A stretch of 64,000 nucleotides of DNA, from positions 156,538 through 220,537 of the forward strand of contig CAYUZU010000007.1 of the NCBI GenBank assembly GCA_964448675.1, in the 5' to 3' direction. This document shows, piece by piece, positions 31,788-41,324 of this stretch (the first letter of the stretch is position 1; every line of letters begins with the position of its first letter). The translations under genes were made by a program, and so were the position numbers. This DNA comes from CAYUZU01 sp964448675 (lineage in GTDB: Bacteria; Planctomycetota; Phycisphaerae; UBA1845; Fen-1342). The notes under the pieces were generated by a model. The model worked only from the letters and a program-made list of their open reading frames with translations, was not told the DNA's origin and ran no database searches.

Positions 31788-32557
31788 GATTCCTCGCGCG
31801 GGTCGCTGGTCGGCAGGCCCGCGAACAGGGCCGAGCCGATGCGCACAAAGGTTGCCCCCTCTTCCACCGCGACGGCGTAATCCTGGCTCATGCCCATTGA
31901 CAGGTGGTGACAGGTCGCGGGCAGCGTGCCGGCGGCGAGCAGCTCGTCGCGCAGCGACCGCAGCCGGACGAAACAGGGCCGGGCCGTCTCGGGGTCGGGG
32001 TCGTAGGGGGCCATGGTCATCAAGCCGCGCAACCGCAGGTGCGGGCAGGCCACCGTGGCGGCCGCCAGACCGGCCAGCTCGTCCGGTGCGAGGCCGGACT
32101 TGCTCTGCTCGCCGGCGACGTTCACCTCGATGAACACGTCCACGGCGGCGTCGAGCTCGGCCGCCCGGCGGTCGAGGGCCTGGGCCAGGCGGGCGGAGTC
32201 GAGGGAGTGGATGATCCGAGCGTGTGGCAGCAGCTGATTGACCTTGTTCCGCTGAAGATGACCGATCATGTGGTAGCGCGGGGCCGATTCATCCGCGGCG
32301 GCCGGTCCTTCGGGCCAGTCCAGGCGGGCCCCGGTGGCCGCAGCCCGGCGGGTGAGCTGCTGGGCCCGGCTCTCGCCGATGTCCGTTACGCCGGCGGCGA
32401 CGAGCGCGTGCAGCACCTCGGTCGCGACGTACTTGGTGACGCCGACGAGATGCACCGTCGCCGGATCGCGGTCGCGGCGGCGGCAGGCGGCGGCGATCTC
32501 GTCGCGCACCCGGGCGACGTTGTCGTGCAGGCGTTGTTGCCAGGATGCCGGCGGCAT
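31784..32557 (-). CDS. yggS: YggS/PLPBP family pyridoxal phosphate homeostasis protein
   Basis: This family binds pyridoxal 5-phosphate on a TIM barrel and buffers free PLP; no catalytic reaction is established. The 257-residue protein has the PLP lysine in LVGVTKYV, then IGHLQRNKVNQLLP, VFIEVNVAGEQSKSGL, LRGLMTMAP, HHLSMGMSQDY and ATFVRIGSALF. All are diagnostic. The ATG at 32557 is the only good start; the 85 bases between it and the divergent cdaA-ybbR gene must hold both promoters. Confidence 0.93.
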   Translation of the reverse strand: MPPASWQQRLHDNVARVRDEIAAACRRRDRDPATVHLVGVTKYVATEVLHALVAAGVTDIGESRAQQLTRRAAATGARLDWPEGPAAADESAPRYHMIGHLQRNKVNQLLPHARIIHSLDSARLAQALDRRAAELDAAVDVFIEVNVAGEQSKSGLAPDELAGLAAATVACPHLRLRGLMTMAPYDPDPETARPCFVRLRSLRDELLAAGTLPATCHHLSMGMSQDYAVAVEEGATFVRIGSALFAGLPTSDPREES

Positions 32558-32627
32558 GGTCTCAGCAGAGCGAGAAAGACGTCACGATCGGCGGCTCGCC
32601 CGAGTGGAGCCGCAAGCGAGGGCATTC

Positions 32628-32633
32628 TATACT
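32628..32633 (+). promoter_or_regulatory. Candidate -10 box of the CdaA-YbbR gene
   Basis: TATACT lies 10 bases before the ATG at 32643. A weak -35 (TGGAGC, 32605-32610) is 17 bases upstream. Transcription would begin at or just before the start codon, giving an almost leaderless mRNA, in keeping with the absence of a ribosome binding site there. Confidence 0.45.
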
Positions 32634-32642
32634 GGCGCGTCG

Positions 32643-34502
32643 ATGGATGATACGTTGACCAGCGTGTTGTACCGCGTGCACAACGACGTGCCGCAGCTCC
32701 TGATCGAGTTGCTGCTGATCGGCCTGTGCGTGAACTGGTGTGCCAGCGTGCTGCAGAGCACACGCGGGACGCGGCCGCTGCGCGGCGTGCTGGTGATCCT
32801 GATCGTGGCGACGGTCATCGTGCGGGTGTTCGGCTGGGAGCGGCTCGAAGTTCTGTATCACTATGTCCTGGTGGGGCTGGCATTCATTGCCTTGATCGTC
32901 TTTCAGCCCGAATTACGGCGGGCACTGATTCGCGTCGGCGACGTGCCGTTTCAACGGACGCGGGGGCCGCAATCGCAGCTGATTGCGTCGCTGGTGAAGT
33001 CGGCAGGGTACTTGTCGAAGAACCGCTACGGGGCGCTCATCGCGGTCCAACGCGACGTCGATCTGATGGGCTGGGCCGAGAACGGCACGATCATCAACGC
33101 CGAGGTGTCGGCGAGCCTGTTGAACTCGATCTTCTTCCCCAACAATCCGTTGCACGATCTGGGGGTGATCATTCGGGGCAACCGCGTGGTCGCGGCCAAC
33201 TGCCAGTTTCCGTCGCCCGACAGCGACGAGGTGGACGCGGCGCTCGGCAGCCGGCACCTGGCGGCCGTTGGCATGAGCTATGAGAGCGACGCGCTGGTCC
33301 TGGTGGTCTCGGAAGAGACCGGCGTCATCTCGCTGGCAGACAATGGGCGCCTGACGCGCTATCTCACGCTGGACGACCTGGCGACGGAGCTCGAGGGACG
33401 GCTCATCCGCAAGCGCGGTGTGAGGACCTCGCCCACGTCGAAGAAACGCTCGCCGGCCTCGACGTTCTGGCGCTACACCCGGCGCGCGCTGCTGGTGCTG
33501 CCGCTGACGCTGGTGATCTGGTACCTGGTCGACCAGGCGACGCTGATCAACGCCAACGTCGAGGTGCTGATGCACCTGCGGCACGAGGACCCGGGGCGGA
33601 TCGTCGACGTGATCGAGCCGCGCTCGCACGTCCTGCCCGGCGAGATCGCGCGCGACCTGGTGTTCAGTGCACGGGTGCGCGGGCCGGCGCGGGCCATCGA
33701 CGAGTTGCCCAAGGTGCCCTGGGAACTGACGTGGGTGCTGCCGGACCCGTACGCCCAGGTCGGGCCGCATGTCATCGGCACCGAGGGCTTTCGCGGGTTG
33801 CTCAATTCGCTCTACGAGGTGACCAAGCGCGGCATCACTGTCGAGCAGCTCGGTTTCGAGACCGATCTTCACCTGCACGTGGACGAACTCGTCACGCGGG
33901 CCTTCCCCGTCCAGGTGCCCGAAGGCAGCCTGCCCGTACAGGTCGAGCAGGTCGAGCCGCCGACCGTCGAGGCGCGGCTGCGCGGCCGCGACGTGGCGCT
34001 GCTGCCGGCCGAGCCGCGGGTGCTGGCGCCCCTGGGTGACGAGCGGCTACGGCTGCTGCCGCCCGAGGAAGAGCGCACGTTCACCAAAGTGGCCCTCGAG
34101 CCCCGCGTGGGCTCGGTCAAGACGGTTGGGTTGAATCCGCCGCGCGTGGCCGTCACGGTGCGGCGCGTTGCGGGGCAGGTGCGGACCATTCACAACGTCG
34201 TCGTGCAGCCGTACCTGAGCGACGAGATCGCGGCGCGGTACACGCTCGAGAAGATCGAGGAAGACGAGTGGCGCATCGACCTGAATGTCACCGGGGAAGA
34301 GGCGCGCATCGCCGCGTTGACGGCAGCCGATATCCGCGCCTTCGTTCATGTTACGCCCGGCATGGCGCCGCCCGAGGAAGATACGGTGCCGATGCGGCTG
34401 GCCGAGGTGACGATCCTCACGCCGCCGGGGGTGACCGTGGTCTCGGATCGGCCGCGTACGGTGCGCATCAGGCTGGTTGAGCAGGCGGGGTCGACGCCAT
34501 GA
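32643..34502 (+). CDS. CdaA-like diadenylate cyclase fused to YbbR region, altered catalytic motifs
   Basis: In this 619-residue protein, three membrane spans lie at about 18-36, 46-62 and 72-88, then a DAC domain at about 118-255, a fourth span at 281-298, and a YbbR-like extracytoplasmic region to the end. CdaA makes c-di-AMP from two ATP. NPLHD is followed by LGV (D172-L173-G174) where active enzymes have DGA, and GSRHL (204-206) replaces the RHR motif; the Asp and His are kept, and VVSEETG is normal. Activity is therefore uncertain. In Firmicutes CdaA and its regulator YbbR (CdaR) are separate neighbours; here they are one chain. Its stop overlaps the next ATG. Confidence 0.8.
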   Translation: MDDTLTSVLYRVHNDVPQLLIELLLIGLCVNWCASVLQSTRGTRPLRGVLVILIVATVIVRVFGWERLEVLYHYVLVGLAFIALIVFQPELRRALIRVGDVPFQRTRGPQSQLIASLVKSAGYLSKNRYGALIAVQRDVDLMGWAENGTIINAEVSASLLNSIFFPNNPLHDLGVIIRGNRVVAANCQFPSPDSDEVDAALGSRHLAAVGMSYESDALVLVVSEETGVISLADNGRLTRYLTLDDLATELEGRLIRKRGVRTSPTSKKRSPASTFWRYTRRALLVLPLTLVIWYLVDQATLINANVEVLMHLRHEDPGRIVDVIEPRSHVLPGEIARDLVFSARVRGPARAIDELPKVPWELTWVLPDPYAQVGPHVIGTEGFRGLLNSLYEVTKRGITVEQLGFETDLHLHVDELVTRAFPVQVPEGSLPVQVEQVEPPTVEARLRGRDVALLPAEPRVLAPLGDERLRLLPPEEERTFTKVALEPRVGSVKTVGLNPPRVAVTVRRVAGQVRTIHNVVVQPYLSDEIAARYTLEKIEEDEWRIDLNVTGEEARIAALTAADIRAFVHVTPGMAPPEEDTVPMRLAEVTILTPPGVTVVSDRPRTVRIRLVEQAGSTP

Positions 34503-35245
34503 AACCGCGACCGGGTCGTTCGCCGATCCCGGATATCCTGCATTGTGACGACGCGCTGGTCGTGGTGAACAAGCCGCCGGGCGTGCTCTCGACACCGGGA
34601 CGCGGGGCGAGTGACGACGTGCGGACGCTGCTCCGCGGTCAGGGGGGCATCGGGCCGGACGAGACGCTGCGTGTGGTGCATCGGCTGGACGCGGAGGCGA
34701 GCGGGGTGCTGGTTTTTGCGCGGACGCTGGCGGCCCAGCGGGCGCTGGTGGAGCAATTCGCCAATCGCAGTGTCGAAAAGACCTACCTGGTGCTCGTCAG
34801 CGGCTACGTCCCCGGCCCCGGGGACGTCGACTTGGCGCTGACTTTCGACCGCCGCCGAAACCGCGTGCGAGCGCACCCGACCCGCGGCAAGCCGTCGCTG
34901 ACGCGTTTTCGGCTGGCCCAGCGGCTGCCCGGCAATACGCTGCTGGAATGCCAGCTCGTCACCGGACGCAAGCACCAGATTCGGGCCCACATGGCGGCGA
35001 TCGGCTATCCGCTGACCGTCGACCCGCTTTACGGCGGTGGGGATGCCGTGCTGCTGTCGAACTACAAGCCCGATTACCGGCCCAGCGCCCGCCGACCGGA
35101 GCGCCCCCTGATCGACCGCCTGACGCTGCATGCCGCCCGCATCGCGTTCGACCACCCCGTCAGCGGCGTCCGAGTGCGATTCGCCGCGCCGCTGCCGAAG
35201 GATTTCCAGGCGACGATTCGGCAGCTGGAGCGCCTGATGCGGTGA
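34499..35245 (+). CDS. RluA family pseudouridine synthase
   Basis: The enzyme converts specific uridines to pseudouridine in rRNA or tRNA. The 248-residue protein has DDALVVVNKPPGVLSTPG at the start, the catalytic Asp in VVHRLDAEASGVLVFA, EKTYLVLVSG, VTGRKHQIRAHM and DPLYGG. It lacks the N-terminal S4 domain of RluC/RluD, so it is closer to the short RluA/TruC type; the target site cannot be told. Its ATG (34499) overlaps the stop of the CdaA-YbbR gene (ATGA), indicating translational coupling. Confidence 0.9.
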   Translation: MKPRPGRSPIPDILHCDDALVVVNKPPGVLSTPGRGASDDVRTLLRGQGGIGPDETLRVVHRLDAEASGVLVFARTLAAQRALVEQFANRSVEKTYLVLVSGYVPGPGDVDLALTFDRRRNRVRAHPTRGKPSLTRFRLAQRLPGNTLLECQLVTGRKHQIRAHMAAIGYPLTVDPLYGGGDAVLLSNYKPDYRPSARRPERPLIDRLTLHAARIAFDHPVSGVRVRFAAPLPKDFQATIRQLERLMR

Positions 35246-35273
35246 TGAGGCCGGAAACGGGCCGCGCAGCCAT

Positions 35274-35300
35274 TTGGAAGCGGTGCTCAGCGGTTACAAT
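35274..35300 (+). promoter_or_regulatory. Candidate promoter of the giant coiled-coil gene
   Basis: TTGGAA (35274-35279) and TACAAT (35295-35300) are 15 bases apart, a little short. They lie in the 195-base gap after the RluA-like gene, about 140 bases before the ATG at 35441. Nothing else is recognised in the gap. Confidence 0.35.
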
Positions 35301-35440
35301 GGGACGCCAAGTTCGGTCGCAGCAAGGTGTTGGACGGGAATGCCCCTGTGCAGCGCCGAGCCGCACGGCCGATGGAATAGAGACGGGGCCGCCGACGGTC
35401 CGCGCCGAGTTTCTGTGAGCGTTTGACGACACGAGTCCTC

Positions 35441-38400
35441 ATGCCGCCAGACCCGAAAGAGCCGCACGCCAAGACGCCGCCCGGCGATTCACCGCCGCGC
35501 AGCGCGGATGTCGACAAGGTCCAGCCGGGGCCGCCCCCGCGTGGCGGCCTGACGAGCGGGGTGGATGACATCATCGCCGAACTGCGGCACGAGCTGGCCG
35601 ACATCTCGCGGCACCAGCTGGATCTGCGCCGCCGAGAGGACCAGTTCGAGCAGGAGTACCAGCGCCTGGAGCAGGCGGCACGCCGAACGGCGCAGGCCGA
35701 GGTGGCGCAGATTCAGCGGCGCCTGGCGAACAAGGCCTCGGCGCTGAATGCGCAGACGGCGGAGATCACGTCACGGCGGGCGCGGCTCGACACGTTCGCG
35801 AATGATCTGCGGCTGCGGGAGAGCCGGCTCAAGCAACGCGAACTGGACCTCGAGCGTCAAGCGGACGCGTTGCGCCAGCGCACGGCGGAGCTGGCGTCGC
35901 GCTTCAAGGAACGCCGCCAGGCGATGCATCAACGCATCGGGCTGGTACGCTCGTTTCAGGAAGAGATCGGGCGGCGACTGCAATTGGCGCGCGACGACCT
36001 GGCACGGCAGCGGGCGGAGCTGCAGCAAAGGCATCTCGGGGCGGAGCAACGAGCGGGGCAGCTCGAAGCCCGCGAACGCGACTTGCGCCAGCGTGAGGCG
36101 GAAATCGAGCGACGGGCCAGCGAACGCAATGCGCAGATCACCAACGCGCGCGAACAGGCGGAGGAATCCGCTGCCGCTTTCGCGAGCGACCGGGCCGCGA
36201 TTGAGGACGAGCGCCGCCGCGTGCAGCAGCTGCAGGCGCAGGTCGAGCAGGAGCGTGAAGCGCTGGCCGATCGGCAACGCGAGCTCGACCACCGCTGGCA
36301 CGGGCTGCGCGAGCAGCGGCAGCAGGTGATGCGGCAGGCCGAGGAACTGGAGGCCAGTCGTCGCAGCATTCAGCAGGAGCGGGCCACCACCGAGCAGCGG
36401 GCCCAGCGCCTGGAACGTCGTGAACAGCAGCTTAACGAGCGCATCACCGCCCACGAGGCGGAACGGCGGCGCATCAAGGAGCTCGAGGACGAACTGACCC
36501 GCCGCCAGGCGTCGGCCGAGGAAGCGTGTCGCCGCGCGGAGGAGGTCGAGCGGCAGGCGCAGGAGTTCTATGACGAGTCATTGACGCTGCGGGAACAGAC
36601 CGAAGCGCGGGACGGTGAGAGCCGCCAGGCGGCGCTGGCGGTCGAGGTCGAACGACAGGAGCTCGAGCGCCGCGCGCAGGCCATCGAGGCGCAGCAGGCC
36701 GAACTCGAAGGTCGCAGCTCGCAGCGCGAACAGGACCTCGCCGAGGTGCAGCGCGTGCTCACCGAGCGGGCCGCGCAGATTCAGGCCGCCGAGAAGTCGC
36801 TGCAGGCGTCGCCCACGCGCTGGTGGCTGCGCGCAGCGCTGGTTTCACTGCTGGCGGCGTGTGGGGCGGCGGCCGGATGGCTCCTGCTGCACCCCCCGGC
36901 CTACGTGGCCGCGGTGCCGCTGGCGGTCGAGACTGTGCACCCGGACAGCGCCGTTACAGTGCGGCCCGACGGCTGGGCCGCGCGGGTGCTGGCGGAGCAT
37001 GGCGCCGGTGTGCTGGCGCTGGATCTGGCGTTGCATGAAGGGGCGACGAGCGCCGCGGCGGTTGCGTGGCGCGATGCCCTGCAGGCCGGACGCGTGCGCA
37101 TTGTGCCGGAGCCGGCGGCACTGCGACTCAGCCTGCATGTGATGGGCGCGGATCCGAATGCTGCGGCCGCGTTGGTGCGCACCGCGGCCGAAGCCTATGC
37201 GCAGCGTGCGAATGCCGCCGCCAGCACGGGTGAGCTGCCGCCCGGCTACGCCGGTCTGGCGGCGTGGCGTGATGACGTGCAGGGGACCATCGAGCAGGTC
37301 GAGGCGACGCGGACAGCGGCCGTCGCGGAACTCGCGGCGTTGCCGACCGCCGAGCAGCGGCCGGTGCTGATCGAGCGTGCCGACGCGCTGGAGGCGGAAT
37401 CGGGCGAAGTTGGTGCATTGCTGGAGCAGCAGCGGGCGGCGGTAGCCGCGCTGCTTGCCGCGCCGACGCCGGAAGGCGAGGTCGCCGAGGCGGACGTCGC
37501 CGAGGCGCTGGCGGCGGACACGATCTATCAGCAGGACTACGAGGAGTTTCACGCCACGGCCTTGCAGTATCGCACCGAGTTGGTGGTGGCGCTGCTGCTG
37601 GTGGCCGAGCCGCTGCAGAAGGTGCAGACGGTGTTGGAGGCGGCGGCCGCTTCGATTGCCGAGCAGCAGGAGCTGAAGCCGCCCGCGAGCCTGGCGGCGA
37701 CGCTCGAGGCGGCCCGGAGCGCGATCGCCGAGCAGCACGACCGGATCAGCGATTTCATCGTGCAGTGGCGCACCTGGGCGGCCGCGGTCAAGGACATGCA
37801 GATTGCCAAGGACGCCGTCGAGCCGGCGGTGGCGAAGCTGGTCGCGCAGCAGAACGAGCTGGCGACGGCCATCAACGACGTCGGTGAGCAGGCGACCGCC
37901 TTCGTCGACGAGCACGGGGCGCGCGTCGAGCGTTTGGCGACGGAGGGGGAGGGCAGCACGCGGCAGGTCGTGGTGGGGGCGGTGCTGCGTGGCGACCAGG
38001 CGGCGATCAAGACGGCCGTCGAGGAACTGCTCGCCGCGAGCCAGCAGGTGGTGCTGAGTGCCAATGTCGAGCTCGATACGCACGATCGGAAGCTGCGCGG
38101 CCTGCAGATGCGGCTGAACGAGCGGCGGGCGCTGGTGCATGATCGGCTCAAGATGGACGCCGATCGGCGGGCTCAACGACAACACACCGAGCGGGTCGAG
38201 GAGGCCCGCGCCGAACTGTTGCGGCTGGAGCGGCGCCGCGAAACGCTGCTTGGTGAAATGCTGACGGCGCTCGGTGAGTTGCGGCGGCTGGATGCTTTGG
38301 CGCAGCAGCGTGAGACGATCGAGGCGCGCATCGCCCGCGCGGAAGAACGGCTGGTCGAGCTTCAATCTCAGCGTGCGGCGCTGGAGACACAACTCGCGAA

Positions 38401-38617
38401 CGCCCGGCGGCATGGCGATCGGCCCGATCGCGTGCAGGTTGGCGCTGTCACGACCGAGGTGGTGTCGGGGACGACGTATCGGGACGCGGGCGTCGCGGCC
38501 GGGCTCGCGTTTGCTGCGACGTGGCTGGTGGCGCTGTCACTGACTGCGCGGGCGCCGTGGCAGCAGAGCACGCGGGCCCGGCTGGCGGGTCTGCTCGGGG
38601 ATCAGCCAGGCGAATAG
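35441..38617 (+). CDS. Giant coiled-coil protein with Wzz-like two-span topology
   Basis: In this 1058-residue protein, residues 40-455 are a Gln/Glu/Arg-rich coiled coil, probably cytoplasmic. A membrane span lies at about 463-484 (ALVSLLAACGAAAGWLLL). An extracytoplasmic part of about 530 residues is again largely helical. A second span near 1017-1037 (DAGVAAGLAFAATWLVALSL) and a short basic tail close the chain. The span-coiled coil-span layout resembles polysaccharide co-polymerases such as Wzz and GumC, but I see no clear family motif and the long cytoplasmic coil is not part of that family. I chose the ATG at 35441; a TTG at 35423 is possible. The downstream nadC gene is convergent. Confidence 0.65.
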   Translation: MPPDPKEPHAKTPPGDSPPRSADVDKVQPGPPPRGGLTSGVDDIIAELRHELADISRHQLDLRRREDQFEQEYQRLEQAARRTAQAEVAQIQRRLANKASALNAQTAEITSRRARLDTFANDLRLRESRLKQRELDLERQADALRQRTAELASRFKERRQAMHQRIGLVRSFQEEIGRRLQLARDDLARQRAELQQRHLGAEQRAGQLEARERDLRQREAEIERRASERNAQITNAREQAEESAAAFASDRAAIEDERRRVQQLQAQVEQEREALADRQRELDHRWHGLREQRQQVMRQAEELEASRRSIQQERATTEQRAQRLERREQQLNERITAHEAERRRIKELEDELTRRQASAEEACRRAEEVERQAQEFYDESLTLREQTEARDGESRQAALAVEVERQELERRAQAIEAQQAELEGRSSQREQDLAEVQRVLTERAAQIQAAEKSLQASPTRWWLRAALVSLLAACGAAAGWLLLHPPAYVAAVPLAVETVHPDSAVTVRPDGWAARVLAEHGAGVLALDLALHEGATSAAAVAWRDALQAGRVRIVPEPAALRLSLHVMGADPNAAAALVRTAAEAYAQRANAAASTGELPPGYAGLAAWRDDVQGTIEQVEATRTAAVAELAALPTAEQRPVLIERADALEAESGEVGALLEQQRAAVAALLAAPTPEGEVAEADVAEALAADTIYQQDYEEFHATALQYRTELVVALLLVAEPLQKVQTVLEAAAASIAEQQELKPPASLAATLEAARSAIAEQHDRISDFIVQWRTWAAAVKDMQIAKDAVEPAVAKLVAQQNELATAINDVGEQATAFVDEHGARVERLATEGEGSTRQVVVGAVLRGDQAAIKTAVEELLAASQQVVLSANVELDTHDRKLRGLQMRLNERRALVHDRLKMDADRRAQRQHTERVEEARAELLRLERRRETLLGEMLTALGELRRLDALAQQRETIEARIARAEERLVELQSQRAALETQLANARRHGDRPDRVQVGAVTTEVVSGTTYRDAGVAAGLAFAATWLVALSLTARAPWQQSTRARLAGLLGDQPGE

Positions 38618-38634
38618 GGGGGGGCGGACGGCGG

Positions 38635-39540
38635 CTACAGGTCCAGGCCGATGTCCAGATTCGTGGCCGAGTGGGTCAAGGCGCCCACCGAGATGCGATC
38701 GACGCCGGTGGCCGCAATGGCCGAGACGCTGTCCAGTCGCACCCCGCCGCTGGCCTCCAGGGCCACCTTACCGCGCAGCCCGCGGTCATCGCGCCGCCGA
38801 ACGGCCTGCCGCATGTCGTCCAGCGCGAAGTTGTCGAGCAGGATCAGGTCGACGCCCGCCACGCCGCAAACCGCCTCGAATTGTGCCAGCGTGTCGACCT
38901 CGACTTCGACGAACCGGGCCTGCGCGGCGACGCGCCGGACGCGGGCCGCCAGGTCCTCGGCGAGTTGCTCGAGCGGCACATTCGCAATGTGGTTGTCCTT
39001 GATGAGGACGGCGTCGTAGAGGCCGAACCGATGATTGTGGCCGCCGCCGGCGCGGACGGCGTACTTGTCGAGCTCGCGCCATCCGGGGATCGTCTTGCGC
39101 GTGTCGAGGATCCTCGTTTCGGGGTTGCCCTGCTGAGCGGCCTCCACGTACTGCCGCGTCAGCGTCGCCACGCCGCTCATGCGGCCAAGGAAGTTGAGCA
39201 GGGTACGTTCGGTCGACAGCACGGCTGCGTACGGCCCGGCCAGCGAAGCGACGTGCTGGCCCGCCTGCACCACGTCGCCGTCGGCCGCCAGGGCCCGGAA
39301 CGCCAGGCGGGCCCCCAGCCGCTCACCAAACGACGCCGCGATCGCTGGCCCGAGCGTGAGGCCGGCGATGACGCCCGCGGCGCGCGGCACGACGTTGGCG
39401 ACGACCTCCGTGGCACCGTTGGGCAACAGCGCAGACGTGAGATCGCCGGCGCCGACATCGCCCAGGTCTTCGTCACGGGCAGCCTCGACCAGGCGCCGGG
39501 TGCGCAGCGACCATTGCTCGTCGGGTGTTGTTGGTGTCAT
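38635..39540 (-). CDS. nadC: Nicotinate-nucleotide pyrophosphorylase (carboxylating)
   Basis: NadC converts quinolinate and PRPP to nicotinate mononucleotide in de novo NAD synthesis. The 301-residue protein has STERTLLNFLGRMSGVAT, the active-site segment DTRKTIPGWRELDKYAV, GGGHNHRFGLYDAVLIKDNH and VALEASGGV, all diagnostic. The N-terminus begins with a slight acidic extension. It is the last of a minus-strand series and lies 21 bases after the GapN-like gene, so they may share a transcript. Confidence 0.96.
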   Translation of the reverse strand: MTPTTPDEQWSLRTRRLVEAARDEDLGDVGAGDLTSALLPNGATEVVANVVPRAAGVIAGLTLGPAIAASFGERLGARLAFRALAADGDVVQAGQHVASLAGPYAAVLSTERTLLNFLGRMSGVATLTRQYVEAAQQGNPETRILDTRKTIPGWRELDKYAVRAGGGHNHRFGLYDAVLIKDNHIANVPLEQLAEDLAARVRRVAAQARFVEVEVDTLAQFEAVCGVAGVDLILLDNFALDDMRQAVRRRDDRGLRGKVALEASGGVRLDSVSAIAATGVDRISVGALTHSATNLDIGLDL

Positions 39541-39561
39541 GGCGCTCTCATGCGGCGCTGC

Positions 39562-41193
39562 TCAGAAGATGAAATCGGTCGACAGGAAATTCGAGTGCCG
39601 GCCACGGACGATCTCGCTGATGATCTGCTGGTTCGTGTCATTCGACTTTGCGGCCACCAGGCTCCGAATAGAGAATACGCGCAGCGCATCCGAAACGGAC
39701 AGCGTGCCCTCGGCCGAATCCTTGCGGCCGGTGAAAGGGAAAGTATCGGGGCCGCGCTGGCATTGGCTGTTGATATTGACGCGGCACACCTGGTTCACCA
39801 GCGGGTCGATAAGGTGACTGAGCAGTTCCGGGTCGCGACCGAACAGCGCCGCCTGTTGTCCAACCGGACTCTGCACGACCCAGTCGATGACCTCCTGCTC
39901 GTCATCGTACGCGAGGATTGGCGTGACGGGGCCGAACTGCTCGACCTGGCAGATCTGCATGTCGACAGCGGTCGGATACAGCAACGCCGGGTAGAACAGC
40001 GCGTGGTCGATCGTCGCGCCGCCACCGTTGAGCACGCGCGCCCCACCCGCGGTGGCCTCGTCGACGAGCTGTTTGAGCCAGGCCGGCTTGCCTTCCTCGG
40101 GCAGCGGCGTGATCTGAACGCCTTCCTCCCAGGGCATGCCAACACGGAACTCGCCGACCGCCGCCGCCAACTTCTCACTGAATTCGTCGGCGATGCTGCG
40201 GTGGGCGAAGATGATCTTGATCGCGGTGCAGCGTTGGCCGTTGTAGGACAGGGCGCCGAGAGCGCACTCGCGGACCGCCAGGTCGAGATCGGCATGCGGC
40301 AGAATAACGCCCGCGTTCTTGGCCTCCAGGCCCAGCACGCTGCGCAGGCGATTGGGCCGCGGATGCTGGTGCTTGAGAATGCTGGCCACGCGCGCCGACC
40401 CGATGAACGCCAGCACGTCGACCGCACCGCTTTCCATCAGCGGTCCGACGACCGTCCGCCCATCACCATAGACCGTGTTCACCACGCCCGGCGGGAACGC
40501 GTCGGCAAAGGCCTGCAACAGGGGCGTATGCAGCAGCACGCCGTGCTTGGGCGGCTTGAAGAGCACCGTGTTGCCCATGATCAGGGCGGGGATCAGCGTG
40601 GTGAACGTCTCGTTCAGCGGGTAGTTGAACGGCCCCATGCAGAGCACGACCCCCAGCGGACTGCGGCGGATCTGTGCCACGAAGCCCTGCTCCACGGCGA
40701 ATTGCGCACTGCGGCGGTCGAGCTCCTTCAACGCGCCGATCGTGTCGCGGATGTAATCGACCGTGCGGTCGAACTCCTTGCGCGCGTCGGGCAGCGTCTT
40801 GCCAATCTCCCACATGAGCAGGCGCACCACCTCGTCGCGCACCGCTTGCATGCGCGGGATGAACGCCGCGACGTGCCGGATGCGGTCCGCGACGGCCATC
40901 GTCGGCCACGCACCACAACCATTGTCATAGGCCCGCCGGGCGGCATCGAGGGCCTCGCGAGCGTGATCCGTCGTCATCAGCGGGTAATGGCCCAGCCGAT
41001 ACGGCGCGCAGGCCGGGCCCGCGCCGATGCATACCGGTGACGATACCTCTTCGCATGGCCCGTCCCACGGTCGCACTCCACCATTGACCAGGTAGCGCGC
41101 CCCGGCAGCGTAGTATTCCATGCGCATGTCGGCGGGGATGTCCTCCAGCGACTGCGGGAAGACCGGGGCCGGCGAATTCACGTATGTTGGCAT
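39562..41193 (-). CDS. gapN: NADP-dependent glyceraldehyde-3-phosphate dehydrogenase, GapN-like
   Basis: GapN oxidises glyceraldehyde 3-phosphate directly to 3-phosphoglycerate with NADP+, bypassing ATP formation and supplying NADPH. The 543-residue ALDH-fold protein has GVVLCMGPFNYPLNETFTTL, the Glu in VLGLEAKNAGVIL, the catalytic Cys in NGQRCTAIKIIF, and a long conserved end (NINSQCQRGPDTFPFTGRKD, then LSVSDALRVFSIR). These match the GapN-like branch. AAGGAG precedes the ATG at 41193; an in-frame start at 41223 is less supported. It is next to a 2-hydroxyacid dehydrogenase that could act on related C2-C3 acids. Confidence 0.88.
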   Translation of the reverse strand: MPTYVNSPAPVFPQSLEDIPADMRMEYYAAGARYLVNGGVRPWDGPCEEVSSPVCIGAGPACAPYRLGHYPLMTTDHAREALDAARRAYDNGCGAWPTMAVADRIRHVAAFIPRMQAVRDEVVRLLMWEIGKTLPDARKEFDRTVDYIRDTIGALKELDRRSAQFAVEQGFVAQIRRSPLGVVLCMGPFNYPLNETFTTLIPALIMGNTVLFKPPKHGVLLHTPLLQAFADAFPPGVVNTVYGDGRTVVGPLMESGAVDVLAFIGSARVASILKHQHPRPNRLRSVLGLEAKNAGVILPHADLDLAVRECALGALSYNGQRCTAIKIIFAHRSIADEFSEKLAAAVGEFRVGMPWEEGVQITPLPEEGKPAWLKQLVDEATAGGARVLNGGGATIDHALFYPALLYPTAVDMQICQVEQFGPVTPILAYDDEQEVIDWVVQSPVGQQAALFGRDPELLSHLIDPLVNQVCRVNINSQCQRGPDTFPFTGRKDSAEGTLSVSDALRVFSIRSLVAAKSNDTNQQIISEIVRGRHSNFLSTDFIF

Positions 41194-41324
41194 GGCTGAC
41201 TCCTTGCGGACCGTGGCGGACAAGCGGTCCGGCCGCCCATTCTGTCGCCTCGTTACGTTGTGACCTTGTTACGCTGCTGTTGCCCGATCGATGCGCCGAT
41301 CTGCGCAGCGGACACCCGCAGCGC

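Noticed and set aside
38521..41040. 839-codon plus-strand open frame
   Set aside because: Antisense to nadC and the GapN-like gene, with no recognisable protein features.
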